A DNA stretch of 13,239 nucleotides from CAZRIE01 sp964600075 (GCA_964600075.1 CAZRIE010000116.1:1-13239), one strand, 5' to 3'; shown: positions 1 through 7,661, counted from the stretch's first letter. A program made the numbers and translations. Notes: generated by a model not told the origin, from the sequence alone.

Positions 1-1
1 A

Positions 2-259
2 TATTTTATCTATTTTCTACTTCAAAGTGTTTCTAACTAAAGTCCGACCAAAATTGCTCAGAAAATAAAAAGTTTAACGGCCCATGAGATTCTCATCCAC
101 ACCCCTAGTTTGAAAAGGGCCGAATGGTGAAGTGGCTTTTATATCAATACCCTAGGTCGGCATAGCAACGAAAAGATCATCGCTGAATATGTAAAGAATC
201 AACGAAAACAAAGGGAATACGAAATTCTACATGAGAATGGTCAATGGAAACTATTCTAA
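2..259 (+). pseudogene. IS200/IS605-type transposase TnpA remnant (C-terminal part, decayed)
   Basis: Reading frame 2 gives a continuous match to what I know of the C-terminal half of IS200-type Y1 transposases. The stretches are SPTKIAQKIKKSLTAHEI, then HTPSLKRAEW, stop, SGFYINTLGRHSNEKIIAEYV, and an end at KLF followed by TAA (257-259). Family members read like '..IKSLTAREIF...P..KK.LWGG.FWSDGYFV.TVG.HGNE..I..YVKNQG..'. Two in-frame stops interrupt it, TAA at 38-40 and TGA at 128-130 (where W-S-S-G would be expected). No frameshift is needed inside the window. The gene extends left of the window, so the HUH and catalytic Tyr regions cannot be judged fully. It is almost certainly inactive. 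The family call is from memory of the motif, not from a search. Confidence 0.68.
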
Positions 260-365
260 AAATTAATGCCTCGGGGATTATTTATTGTTCAAAAAAGTAT
301 AAAATATAATTTTTGGTTAATATTGATGTTTATATAATTGATATTCTACTTTTAAAATTAATACC

Positions 366-803
366 ATGTTAGACAAATTTTATTTTTTCGTGATGCTCGG
401 TATAATTTTTTTTACAGGAAACGCCCAAGATTGTACTTTGGATATTGGTGGAAAAAATGCTGAAACCATCGTTACGGTTTTCCAATTGAACGAAACTCAG
501 ACTACCACCATGGAAGCCCTGCGTGGCGAGTTGGAAATCAAGGCCAAGATTATTGAAGAGCAAATCGAAAAACTGTTGGCCGAACACCCGCAAAGCAAGG
601 AAGAAGACCTTATTGTTATGGGAGATAAATATAAGGCACTGAAAAATAAACTTGTACAAGCCTCATATCAGAGTGATAAAAAACTGTTGGCTACATTTAA
701 CACCAAGCAATACGAACGTTATCTTGAACTCTGCAGCGCGGCGATACGGCAGCCTATCAGAATTACACCCAAAGTCTACAAAGATTCTATCGCTCCGAAA
801 TGA
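366..803 (+). CDS. small secreted helical protein, function unknown (Spy/CpxP-like pattern)
   Basis: A 145-residue protein with an N-terminal signal peptide: Lys4, hydrophobic stretch about 6-17, probable cleavage after GNAQ (around residue 21). The mature part is mostly predicted helix and rich in Lys, Glu and Gln (residues 40-125), with only two cysteines (about 23 and 122). The patterns FQLNETQ near residue 39 and FNTKQYERYLELC near residue 110 resemble the paired LTxxQ-like elements of Spy/CpxP-type periplasmic helical proteins, but this is a loose resemblance. The start ATG follows an A/T-rich leader and is the first in frame. The gene stands alone between the transposase remnant and pyrD. 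I do not recognise a specific family. It is probably exported to the periplasm. Confidence 0.6.
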   Translation: MLDKFYFFVMLGIIFFTGNAQDCTLDIGGKNAETIVTVFQLNETQTTTMEALRGELEIKAKIIEEQIEKLLAEHPQSKEEDLIVMGDKYKALKNKLVQASYQSDKKLLATFNTKQYERYLELCSAAIRQPIRITPKVYKDSIAPK

Positions 804-934
804 GTTCGCGCAATTTTGTTCATGTATAATCGGTTTTTGTAAAGTAGTCTGAATCCGTCATGGTTTTACTGCTTACAGGCCGGATTTTGTCAGCGCATGG
901 ATAAAATCTGGTTCAATGGCTTACGTACTGTGGG

Positions 935-942
935 TAAGTTTG
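935..942 (+). promoter_or_regulatory. candidate pyrD promoter -7 element TAAGTTTG
   Basis: TAAGTTTG matches the Bacteroidota -7 consensus TAnnTTTG and lies 28 bases before the pyrD ATG, a usual distance. No good -33 TTG is seen 19-21 bases upstream (TTC at 912-914 is the nearest), so the call is tentative. Confidence 0.4.
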
Positions 943-970
943 TATTTTTACCTAAACCCAGAAGCAATCA

Positions 971-2014
971 ATGTATAGAATTCTCTTTCGCCCCTTGCTC
1001 TTTTTGCTCGATGCCGAAAAGGCGCACCATTTTACGTTCTCCTTAGTTCATTTTCTTTCCAAAATCGGTTTTTCCTCCGTTTTCAGGTCCGTTTATAAAA
1101 TTGAGGACAAACGTCTTGAAAAAGAGGTTTTTGGTATCAAGTTTAAAAACCCGGTTGGTCTTGCAGCGGGTTTTGATAAAGATGCAAAACTCTTTAATGA
1201 GCTTTCGAACTTTGGCTTTGGTTTTGTAGAAATTGGAACACTTACCCCAAAACCACAAACTGGTAATCCCAAAAAACGCTTATTTCGATTAAAGGCGGAT
1301 CAAGCTATCATTAACCGCATGGGATTTAATAATTTAGGAGTGTTCGATGCCGTAGAGCGTCTCAAAAAGGAACACAACGTACTGATAGGAGGTAATATCG
1401 GTAAGAACAAAGTGACACCGAATGTCGAGGCAGTAAAGGACTATCTGATCTGTTTCGATGCCCTGTTCGATTACGTCGATTATTTTGTAGTAAACGTAAG
1501 TTCGCCCAATACGCCCGGTCTTCGAGAACTACAAGATAAAGAGCCCCTTACGGCATTGCTGTTGGAGCTTAAAAAGGAAAATGAAAAATGCTCTAAACGA
1601 AATCAAGGAAAAATAAAACCGATACTCTTGAAAATTGCTCCGGATTTGACTAACGATCAATTACTTGACATTATAGAAATTGTCAAGGTTACCGAAATTG
1701 ATGGGGTTATTGCAACAAACACTACTATAGCCCGTAAAAACCTTAAATCTGACTTGGTATTTACCAAAGAAAAAGGTGGTTTAAGTGGCAAACCATTAGC
1801 GAATAGAAGCACCGAAGTAATACGGTTTCTTTCGGAAAAAAGTAACAAAGCTTTTCCTATTATCGGTGTCGGTGGAATACATAGCACCGAAGATGCCCTT
1901 GAAAAACTAGAGGCGGGAGCTGACTTACTTCAACTCTACACAGGTTTTATCTATGAGGGGCCAAGTTTGGTGAAAAGAATCAACAAAGCGATTTTAAAAA
2001 AGTACGAGGCATAA
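971..2014 (+). CDS. pyrD: dihydroorotate dehydrogenase (quinone), class 2
   Basis: PyrD oxidises dihydroorotate to orotate in pyrimidine synthesis, using FMN and passing electrons to membrane quinone (menaquinone in Flavobacteriia). The 347 residues fit a class 2 enzyme. An N-terminal amphipathic segment (about 1-40, with AHHFTF at 18-23) serves membrane association and quinone access. The barrel follows, with NPVGLAAGFDKD at 60-71, IGTLTPKPQTGNP at 88-100, INRMGFNN at 114-121, and the catalytic loop VNVSSPNTPGLR, where Ser178 is the class 2 catalytic base. The C-terminal FMN phosphate site is seen as IGVGGI near 297 and LQLYTGF near 322. The N-terminal extension and catalytic Ser (not Cys) separate it from class 1. 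It appears complete and monocistronic. The next gene is convergent. Confidence 0.97.
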   Translation: MYRILFRPLLFLLDAEKAHHFTFSLVHFLSKIGFSSVFRSVYKIEDKRLEKEVFGIKFKNPVGLAAGFDKDAKLFNELSNFGFGFVEIGTLTPKPQTGNPKKRLFRLKADQAIINRMGFNNLGVFDAVERLKKEHNVLIGGNIGKNKVTPNVEAVKDYLICFDALFDYVDYFVVNVSSPNTPGLRELQDKEPLTALLLELKKENEKCSKRNQGKIKPILLKIAPDLTNDQLLDIIEIVKVTEIDGVIATNTTIARKNLKSDLVFTKEKGGLSGKPLANRSTEVIRFLSEKSNKAFPIIGVGGIHSTEDALEKLEAGADLLQLYTGFIYEGPSLVKRINKAILKKYEA

Positions 2015-2075
2015 AATTAGAGGTTAGATTTAAAAACCCAAGTTCAAGCTCAAACCCAATTTTTATCACGTATCA

Positions 2076-2498
2076 CTACTCGTGCGACCAATAATCAACC
2101 ACCAAAACACCTCCTAAGTGTGGGCCTAAAACAGCACCAAAAGCTTTATGGTCTGGGTGTGGCAAATACGCGGCACGGTCCGCCTCGCTTTTGAAGGTCA
2201 GAAAAAAACAATGTGTGAAATCTTGGTTCAATCCTTCAGGGCTGTTATTAGTTCCCCATTCATAAGACGCTATTTGGGGAATCTTTGAAGGCAAAGCACT
2301 GAAAGCCTCTTGAACCATATCGATATCATCTTGTGAAGTATCTGCTTTAAACTTAAATAATACTACATGCCGTAGCACACTATCTTTATGCATAATAGTT
2401 TCGGTTTTTGCGTTGTCGGTATTAGTGGTTTCAAAGGCGACAAGTGTCAAGCACAGCAATGTTAAACATAAAGAAAAGGCAAGATATAATGGCTTCAT
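2076..2498 (-). CDS. secreted Dabb (stress-responsive alpha/beta barrel) domain protein
   Basis: A 140-residue protein. An N-terminal hydrophobic signal segment (about 4-22, MKPLYLAFSLCLTLLCLTLV) is followed by a linker and a Dabb domain from about 41 to 138. Family features are the opening strand LRHVVLFKFK (42-51), a helix with LPSKIPQI, the F.L.F sequence with FFLTFKSEADRAAYLPHP, and a closing VLVVDYW. Dabb proteins are small ferredoxin-like dimers, mostly of unknown role; a few bind or act on small aromatic ligands. A start at Met36 would give a cytoplasmic protein without the signal segment, but the 35 upstream residues look like a real signal peptide. It is convergent with pyrD (61 bases apart) and divergent from the LysE-type gene. 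Confidence 0.85.
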   Translation of the reverse strand: MKPLYLAFSLCLTLLCLTLVAFETTNTDNAKTETIMHKDSVLRHVVLFKFKADTSQDDIDMVQEAFSALPSKIPQIASYEWGTNNSPEGLNQDFTHCFFLTFKSEADRAAYLPHPDHKAFGAVLGPHLGGVLVVDYWSHE

Positions 2499-2592
2499 GG
2501 TTCTAAATTTTTTGAAAGATATAAAAAAGAGTAGTTACTTTCACAGACTTTTATGTGTTTAAGTTCGAATTTTGCAAAAATTCAATCCGATA

Positions 2593-2618
2593 CTGAACTT
2601 GACACTTGAACTTGACAC
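2593..2618 (+). repeat. two tandem 13-bp units just before the LysE-type gene
   Basis: The units are CTGAACTTGACAC and TTGAACTTGACAC, identical at 12 of 13 positions and directly abutting. They end 7 bases before the GTG start. They could be an operator, a slippage product, or chance. No matching -7 element is seen at the right distance downstream. Confidence 0.6.
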
Positions 2619-2625
2619 CTAAGTT

Positions 2626-3252
2626 GTGAACTACGATATCCTTTACACCTTTATGCTTGCAACGGCCGCTTTGGCCTTTTCTCCCGGTCCTGACAATATT
2701 TATGTGTTGATGCAAAGTGTGGTCAACGGCAAGAAATATGGTTTGGCGACTACGGCCGGACTCATGTCTGGCTGCCTGGTGCACACTACTTTAGTAGCCT
2801 TTGGTGTGTCCGCCATCATAAAAGAAAATGAAACGCTATTCTTTAGCATCAAATTACTCGGGGCACTCTATCTGTTTTATTTGGCGTTTCAGGTTTTTCG
2901 AAGTGAATCCGCTTTAGCAATTTCTAGAGCGCATATTCCTAAAAAGGGACTATGGAAATCGTTTCAACAGGGTTTTGTAATGAATGTATTGAATCCGAAA
3001 GTGACTATTTTCTTTTTAGCCCTTTTCCCAGGCTTTCTTTTTAGCGATACGCTGAGCACAGTGTTACAATTCTATGTTTTAGGAGGATTGTTTGTAATGG
3101 TGTCCTCTGTCATTTTTGGCTCGATTGCAATACTTTCCAGTTCCATTTCGCAGCATTTGAAAGAAAGCTCAAAAATCGGTGTTTACTTAAAGTGGGTGCA
3201 GATTTCAGTATTTGTGGGCATAGCGGTTTACCTACTGTTATCTGATAAATAA
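2626..3252 (+). CDS. LysE/RhtB family amino-acid exporter
   Basis: A 208-residue inner-membrane protein of the LysE/RhtB translocator family, which exports amino acids or related small compounds by proton exchange. The N-terminal signature is clear: FSPGPDNIYVLMQSV (about 18-32) followed by G-rich GLATTAGLMSGCLVHTT. Hydrophobic segments fall near 5-25, 40-63, 70-88, about 112-135, 140-167 and 185-205, fitting the usual six helices and length. The start is GTG at 2626, giving MNYDILYTFMLA; an internal ATG at 2653 would remove part of helix 1, and family members normally begin about 9 residues before it. The substrate cannot be read from sequence. The HMG-CoA lyase gene follows after 33 bases and may be cotranscribed. 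Confidence 0.92.
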   Translation: MNYDILYTFMLATAALAFSPGPDNIYVLMQSVVNGKKYGLATTAGLMSGCLVHTTLVAFGVSAIIKENETLFFSIKLLGALYLFYLAFQVFRSESALAISRAHIPKKGLWKSFQQGFVMNVLNPKVTIFFLALFPGFLFSDTLSTVLQFYVLGGLFVMVSSVIFGSIAILSSSISQHLKESSKIGVYLKWVQISVFVGIAVYLLLSDK

Positions 3253-3255
3253 TGG

Positions 3256-3263
3256 TATTTTTG
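3256..3263 (+). promoter_or_regulatory. candidate -7 element TATTTTTG before the HMG-CoA lyase gene
   Basis: It matches TAnnTTTG exactly and lies 22 bases before the ATG at 3286, but no -33 TTG is seen at a fitting distance. In A/T-rich DNA this can occur by chance. Confidence 0.25.
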
Positions 3264-3285
3264 AATGGCAGATTAGACCACAGGA

Positions 3286-4152
3286 ATGTCAAAGCAAATC
3301 AAGATTATCGAATGTCCGCGAGATGCCATGCAAGGCATCAAGGCCTTTATTCCCACAAAGGAAAAAGTGAAGTATATTCAATCTTTATTGGGTTGTGGCT
3401 TCGATACGATTGATTTTGGGAGCTTTGTCTCCCCCAAGGCTATTCCGCAAATGGTCGATACCGCTGAGGTGCTATCAAAACTCGATCTTTCAAAAACAAA
3501 AAGTAAACTCTTGTCGATAGTCGCCAATGTAAGGGGTGCACAAGATGCCTCCGTACACCCTGAGATCCAATATTTGGGGTATCCGTTTTCCATATCGGAA
3601 AACTTTCAGATGCGTAATACCCATAAGACTATTGCTCAATCGGTAGAAACTCTTCAAGAGATTTTGAATATTGCAGATACTTCGGGCAAAGAAGTGGTTA
3701 CCTATATTTCAATGGGATTTGGGAATCCCTACGGTGACCCTTGGAGTTTTGAGGTAGTCGGGGAATGGACGGAAAAATTATCAGGAATGGGCGCTCGTAT
3801 TCTTTCGCTTTCTGATACTGTAGGGACTTCCACTCCCGAAAACATCAATTATATATTCTCTAATTTGATTCCAAAATACCCTGAAATCGAATTTGGAGCA
3901 CACCTGCATACGACGCCCTCCAAATGGCACGAAAAGATAGATGCTGCTTATAAATCGGGCTGTCGAAGGTTTGACGGTGCGGTACAAGGGTTTGGAGGCT
4001 GCCCCATGGCCAAGGATGAGCTGACGGGCAATATGCCCACCGAAAAAATGCTATCTTATTTTACTTCTAAAAAAGCCGATTCTGGAGTGAACTGGATGGC
4101 TTTCGAAGCGGCTTATAACAAGGCTACAGAGTTGTTTTCCGTTTATCATTGA
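3286..4152 (+). CDS. hydroxymethylglutaryl-CoA lyase
   Basis: A 288-residue cytoplasmic TIM-barrel enzyme that cleaves 3-hydroxy-3-methylglutaryl-CoA to acetyl-CoA and acetoacetate, the last step of leucine breakdown. The HMGL-like signature is complete. Arg12 and Asp13 (CPRDAMQ) are the catalytic/metal pair. SFVSPKAIPQM at 46-56 follows Asp43, where the human enzyme has Glu. The metal-binding HLH is at 206-208. The Gly-rich catalytic Cys loop GFGGCPMA has Cys239 and is followed by GNMPTE. After HxH the usual Asp is Thr (HLHTT), a variation I believe is common in Flavobacteriia. 2-Isopropylmalate synthase and other HMGL-like lyases are less likely because the GGCPxA loop and length fit HMG-CoA lyase. 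The upstream exporter is 33 bases away. Confidence 0.93.
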   Translation: MSKQIKIIECPRDAMQGIKAFIPTKEKVKYIQSLLGCGFDTIDFGSFVSPKAIPQMVDTAEVLSKLDLSKTKSKLLSIVANVRGAQDASVHPEIQYLGYPFSISENFQMRNTHKTIAQSVETLQEILNIADTSGKEVVTYISMGFGNPYGDPWSFEVVGEWTEKLSGMGARILSLSDTVGTSTPENINYIFSNLIPKYPEIEFGAHLHTTPSKWHEKIDAAYKSGCRRFDGAVQGFGGCPMAKDELTGNMPTEKMLSYFTSKKADSGVNWMAFEAAYNKATELFSVYH

Positions 4153-4241
4153 GGCTTGCCGAAAAGCGAGGTGCTTGTTGCGTTATAAGGATTTATGTTT
4201 AACTTGTTAAGATATCGCGCTCGACCCTCACAATACCATAT

Positions 4242-5695
4242 ATGAAATCAGATTTTTCCGCACGTTCCCTGCCTTTGAATATTTTTCAAGGACTTATCGT
4301 TTTATGTTTGTTTATTTCGCCACCGGTTTTCCCCCAGGAATCCTATCAACACGGACCTTCTTCAGATGTCTATGAGAAAATTCCCAAAGGGAAATTGAAC
4401 AAATACACCTGGAATAGTACAATATTCCCTAACACTATACGGGATTACTATGTGTACGTTCCCGAACAGTACAAAGCATCGCAACCGGCCGCTTTGATGA
4501 TCTTTCAAGATGGGCATACCTATGTAAAAGAGGATGGGAATTTTAGAGTTCCGACGGTTTTTGATAATCTGATTGCACAAGAAAAGATGCCCGTAACCAT
4601 AGGGCTGTTTATCGACCCGGGCCATTCCATTGATTCTACCCAAGTGGAAAGCCCGTGGAAGGCTTGCAACCGCAGTTTTGAATATGACGACGTTTCCGAT
4701 ACCTACGGACGGTTTTTGATCGAGGAAATGATTCCCGAACTAGAAAAGAACTATTCCATTTCAGACGATCCTAAAATGAGGGCGGTTGGTGGTATATCTT
4801 CTGGCGGAATCTGTGCGTTTACGATGGCTTGGTTTTTTCCGCAACATTTCCATAAAGTGATGAGTCATATCGGAAGTTTTACAAACATCAGGGGTGGGCA
4901 CAACTATCCGTCGATGATTCGAAAAAATGAAAAAAAAGATATCAAAGTGTTTTTACAAGATGGTACAGAAGACCTGAACAATGAACATGGTAATTGGTGG
5001 TTGGCCAACTTACAAATGGAATCTGCACTAAAATACAAAGACTACAACTACAAATTCGTAAAAGGAAAGGGAGCGCACAACGACAAGCATGGCGGTGCCA
5101 TTTTACCGCAGTCTTTGGTCTGGCTTTGGAAAGATGTCGTTCCCGATAGGGTGGAAGCGGGAGTGTATCCTTTTCCTGAAGATAATAGAGATACGGTGCT
5201 CCTAAAAGGTGAAACCGTACATTTTAAAGCTACCGAACTTAAGCTTGTGAATCTAACGAAGTCCTCGGGAACAATACCTGTTCAGAACTTGGAAAAGGAA
5301 CAAATTTTTATTGTTAAAGAAGGGCAGTTAAAAGTTTCAGTCAATAAAAAAACAAAGGCTGTTGAGGCGAATAGTGTTGTTGTATTACTTCCAGGCGATA
5401 CCGGTTCGATTGAATGTGTTTCTCCCAAGGCCTCCTACTACACTATGGCCTATGTTTCAAAACAGAAGGTCGATTTAAAACGTGGAAAAAAGGGCGGGGG
5501 GTCTTCGATTATCGACTTTGAGACTTTAAAATTCAAAGAGCACGGTAAGGGAGGTGTCCGCCATTATTTTAATCGTTCTACCGCCATGTGTCCCTATTAT
5601 GAGATGCATGTGACGAATCTAAATTCCGGTATTAAAAGTCATGAACCACACACGCATTATGCGACCGAAATCATTTTGATAATCGATGGTACTAC
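4242..5695 (+). CDS. secreted esterase (alpha/beta-hydrolase) fused to cupin domains, 3' end lost in gap
   Basis: The first 484 codons are present; the sequence then enters the N block, so the C-terminus is unknown. A signal segment (about 14-31, ending near FPQ) points to export. Residues about 60-300 form a PF00756-type esterase (the enterochelin esterase/CE1-like family). The nucleophile is Ser186 in GGISSGG, the likely acid is Asp240 or Asp244 in the QDGTEDLNN stretch, and the likely His is His279 (GAHNDKH). Residues about 325-405 look like a cupin fold without HxH metal ligands. From about 425 a second cupin begins, with a textbook motif: His470-x-His472, Glu476 and Gly483 (HTHYATEIILIIDG). 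The substrate is unknown; a siderophore-, xylan- or ester-processing role cannot be separated. Any reading beyond 5695 through the Ns is artificial. Confidence 0.85.
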
Positions 5696-5795
5696 NNNNN
5701 NNNNNNNNNNNNNNNNNNNNNNNNNNNNNNNNNNNNNNNNNNNNNNNNNNNNNNNNNNNNNNNNNNNNNNNNNNNNNNNNNNNNNNNNNNNNNNN
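5696..5795. other. assembly gap, 100 Ns
   Basis: Exactly 100 consecutive Ns, the conventional size for a scaffold gap of unknown length. It truncates the esterase-cupin gene on the left and the minus-strand gene on the right. Real distance and adjacency across it are unknown. Confidence 0.99.
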
Positions 5796-6092
5796 TACCA
5801 AATCTTCAATAGCTTCCAGTTCTTTGGCATTCAACGCAAAAGTAACTTGAGGTGCCGGGGAATCTACAAGTAAAGCTCTACAAGACTCATTGTGGGTGCA
5901 ATCAGTACACATCGGTGAGTTCTTCTTGGTAAAAGTTATGTTTTTGGAAAACTGAAGTAACTCTTCATGCGATAACAATAAGCCGGTGTCCCTAAAAACC
6001 AATTGTACTTTTTTTATATCCTTAGTGATGCTCCCTTTCCATTGAAAAGCGACTCCGAATATATTGTTATAAATGGGGTTTATTTCTTGCAC
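5796..6092 (-). CDS. small Cys-containing protein of unknown function, C-terminus lost in gap
   Basis: The first 99 residues are visible; the gap removes the end. There is no signal peptide or membrane segment, so it is probably cytoplasmic. The N-terminal half has beta-like NNIFGVAFQW and VQLVFRDTGLLLS. A C-x2-C-x5-C cluster (Cys62, Cys65, Cys71 in MCTDCTHNESC) could bind a metal or Fe-S. It is followed by VTFALNAKELEAIEDLV. The start is GTG at 6092-6090; an in-frame TAA lies four codons upstream and no ATG is available before residue 61. It resembles a conserved Bacteroidota hypothetical family I cannot name with confidence. It diverges from the iron-type cluster and shares its candidate operators, so co-regulation with metal uptake is an inference. 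Confidence 0.7.
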
Positions 6093-6109
6093 TATATGCT
6101 TTTAAAAGT

Positions 6110-6117
6110 CAAATTTA
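6110..6117 (-). promoter_or_regulatory. candidate -7 element TAAATTTG for the divergent minus-strand gene
   Basis: On the minus strand TAAATTTG fits TAnnTTTG and sits about 17 bases before the GTG. No TTG is seen at -33; the first candidate operator (6124-6146) occupies that place. Confidence 0.4.
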
Positions 6118-6123
6118 TTAATT

Positions 6124-6146
6124 TTATTTAGATTAATTAAAAATAA
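6124..6146. promoter_or_regulatory. candidate operator copy 1 (23-bp imperfect palindrome)
   Basis: Left arm TTATTTAGATT, centre A at 6135, right arm ATTAAAAATAA; 8 of 11 arm positions pair. The 14-mer TTTATTTAGATTAA at 6123-6136 recurs exactly at 6194-6207. It sits over the -33 region of the minus-strand gene. The regulator is unknown; placement suggests an iron or haem repressor (Fur- or DtxR-like). Confidence 0.55.
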
Positions 6147-6194
6147 GTAAAATTATTTTTTACAATACATTATGTGACTTTTCAATCTTTAAAT

Positions 6195-6217
6195 TTATTT
6201 AGATTAAATATGAATAA
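6195..6217. promoter_or_regulatory. candidate operator copy 2 (23-bp imperfect palindrome)
   Basis: Left arm TTATTTAGATT, centre A at 6206, right arm AATATGAATAA; 9 of 11 arm positions pair, the best of the set. It ends 2 bases before the -33 TTG of the promoter of the DUF4856 gene. Confidence 0.6.
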
Positions 6218-6219
6218 GC

Positions 6220-6250
6220 TTGTCTATTATAATTTTGTGTTTTAGATTTG
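6220..6250 (+). promoter_or_regulatory. promoter of the metal-uptake cluster (TTG - 20 bp - TAGATTTG)
   Basis: TTG at 6220-6222 and TAGATTTG at 6243-6250 are separated by 20 bases, matching the Bacteroidota sigma-ABfr-type consensus TTG-N19-21-TAnnTTTG. It lies 43 bases before the ATG at 6293. A second TAnnTTTG (TAATTTTG, 6230-6237) has no -33 partner. Candidate operators lie on both sides. Confidence 0.65.
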
Positions 6251-6255
6251 CGCAT

Positions 6256-6278
6256 CTATTTAAAACAAGTCTAAATAA
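6256..6278. promoter_or_regulatory. candidate operator copy 3 (inverted orientation, near the transcription start)
   Basis: Read on the minus strand it starts TTATTTAGACT, one change from the arm of copies 1 and 2. Its other half is weaker (7 of 11 pair). It begins 6 bases after the -7 element, so a bound protein would block transcription start. Confidence 0.5.
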
Positions 6279-6292
6279 ACATACCGGTAGAA

Positions 6293-7588
6293 ATGAGAAA
6301 AATTGCTTTTGCTTTGACTATAATAGGAGGATCGGTTTTTACATCCTGTAGTTCCGATGATAATGGTGAAGACCCCTTTGTGGCTAGCTGTACCGATCAA
6401 ATTCAAAACGGAGATGAAACGGGAGTGGATTGCGGTGGTAGCTGTACACCTTGCGAAACTGCTATTGAAAACCCCGCGACGTATACCTTTGAAAGAAATG
6501 GTGAAAGCACCGTGAGTTTTTCGGGCCAGACGACAAGACTACAAATGGGAGATGAGATTTTAAGTGCTTTTCAAGATGAAACAGGTAGCGCGGCTAAAAT
6601 TCAAGCGATGTATGCTCATGAAGAAGGTGTTGCTGATTTTGAAGATACCGATTTAAACGCATCTGATAAAAGCATCCGTAGCAAAACTGCCGCCTCTGCC
6701 GACTATTTTTCTTCCAATGCGGCGGATCAGGCTTTGATACGTGCCGATTTTGATGGTTGGATTGCGGCTCAGGCTAGTGAAGTTTTCCCAAAATGGGGGG
6801 TCGCTGCAACGGCTGGTTCCGCTGGGCAAATTGCAGATGGTACATCTACAAGATATATCAATGCCCAAGGTTTGGAATACAATCAAGTTTTCAATAAAGG
6901 GTTAATAGGTGCATTAACGGTAGACCAAGTACTGAACAATTATTTGAGTCCCGCTGTTTTAGACGAGGGCGATAATAAAGCGAACAATGATGCCGATACT
7001 CCGGAGGAGGGCAAAACATTTACCACAATGGAGCACAAGTGGGATGAAGCTTATGGCTACGTATACGGGTTAAATGCCGATGCAGCAAATCCCAATGCCG
7101 ATTTAGGTGCTGACAGTTTTCTGAATAAATACATAGGTAGAGTAGAAGGTGATACTGATTTTGCTGGTATTGCAAACGAAATTTTCCAAGCCTTTAAATT
7201 GGGTCGTGCAGCTATCGTGGCCAAGAAATATGATGTACGTGATGAGCAAGCAGAAATCATTAAAGAGAAAATATCGGAGATTATCGGTATTCGTTCCGTC
7301 TATTACTTACAACAGGGTAAGAATGCTATAGACCAGGAAACTCCCGATTTTGGGGGCGGTTTCCATGATTTATCGGAAGGATATGGTTTTATCTACAGCC
7401 TTCAGTTTACTAGAAAACCAGGTTCTAGCGACCCATACTTTACAAAAGCCGAGGTGGATGCATTCTTGACGGATTTACTTGATGACGGTGCAAACGGACT
7501 ATGGAATGTTGAGGCGGCCACTTTGGAATCCATCGCTACAGCTATCGCGGAACGTTTTGATTTTACATTGGAACAAGCATCGCAATGA
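6293..7588 (+). CDS. DUF4856 family lipoprotein, first gene of the metal-uptake cluster
   Basis: A 431-residue lipoprotein. A short signal ends at a lipobox-like VFTSC with Cys19 as the lipid site, then an acidic SSDDNGED linker that could favour surface exposure. Residues 33-54 hold a Cys-rich element with four more Cys after C33 spacing (DCGG, SCTPC), a motif shared by many flavobacterial surface lipoproteins. The rest (about 62-431) fits DUF4856. Its hallmark is HKWDEAYGYVYGL near 248-260, with a helical, imelysin-like character and no obvious catalytic set. DUF4856 genes are known neighbours of imelysin genes and TonB receptors. The molecular role is unknown; metal or ligand binding at the cell surface is inferred from context. 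A promoter with candidate operators precedes it and an intrinsic terminator follows. Confidence 0.85.
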   Translation: MRKIAFALTIIGGSVFTSCSSDDNGEDPFVASCTDQIQNGDETGVDCGGSCTPCETAIENPATYTFERNGESTVSFSGQTTRLQMGDEILSAFQDETGSAAKIQAMYAHEEGVADFEDTDLNASDKSIRSKTAASADYFSSNAADQALIRADFDGWIAAQASEVFPKWGVAATAGSAGQIADGTSTRYINAQGLEYNQVFNKGLIGALTVDQVLNNYLSPAVLDEGDNKANNDADTPEEGKTFTTMEHKWDEAYGYVYGLNADAANPNADLGADSFLNKYIGRVEGDTDFAGIANEIFQAFKLGRAAIVAKKYDVRDEQAEIIKEKISEIIGIRSVYYLQQGKNAIDQETPDFGGGFHDLSEGYGFIYSLQFTRKPGSSDPYFTKAEVDAFLTDLLDDGANGLWNVEAATLESIATAIAERFDFTLEQASQ

Positions 7589-7618
7589 AAAATAGTTAGT
7601 TTAGGTTTAATTGTTAAT

Positions 7619-7661
7619 AAAAAAGCGGTCGCTAATTTAGGTTCGGATCGGCTGCTTTTTT
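7619..7661 (+). terminator. intrinsic terminator between the DUF4856 and imelysin genes
   Basis: The 5' arm AAAAAAGCGGTCG (7619-7631) pairs with CGGCTGCTTTTTT (7649-7661) over 13 bp, two of them G-U, with a 17-base loop, followed by a T-rich run. Strong A/T flanks make it possibly bidirectional. It probably ends or reduces transcription after the first gene. Confidence 0.75.

Noticed and set aside
652..852. Plus-strand 66-codon frame overlapping the end of the small secreted protein gene
   Set aside because: It has no recognisable motif and mostly overlaps the better-supported frame; it looks like chance.
851..888. Possible terminator hairpin (AATCCG / CGGATT) after the small secreted protein gene
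   Set aside because: Only 6 bp with a loop of over 20 bases and a short T-run; too weak to call.
1043..1258. Antisense frames inside pyrD, HMG-CoA lyase, exporter, DUF4856 and receptor genes
   Set aside because: They lie wholly inside strongly supported genes on the other strand and have biased, low-complexity composition.
5619..5795. Minus-strand reading continuing from the Cys protein through the Ns into the cupin region
   Set aside because: Same gap artefact; beyond 5796 it is antisense to the well-supported cupin domain.
5696..5873. Plus-strand reading continuing from the esterase gene through the Ns to 5873
   Set aside because: The frame across a 100-N gap of unknown length is meaningless, and the last residues are the antisense of the minus-strand Cys protein.
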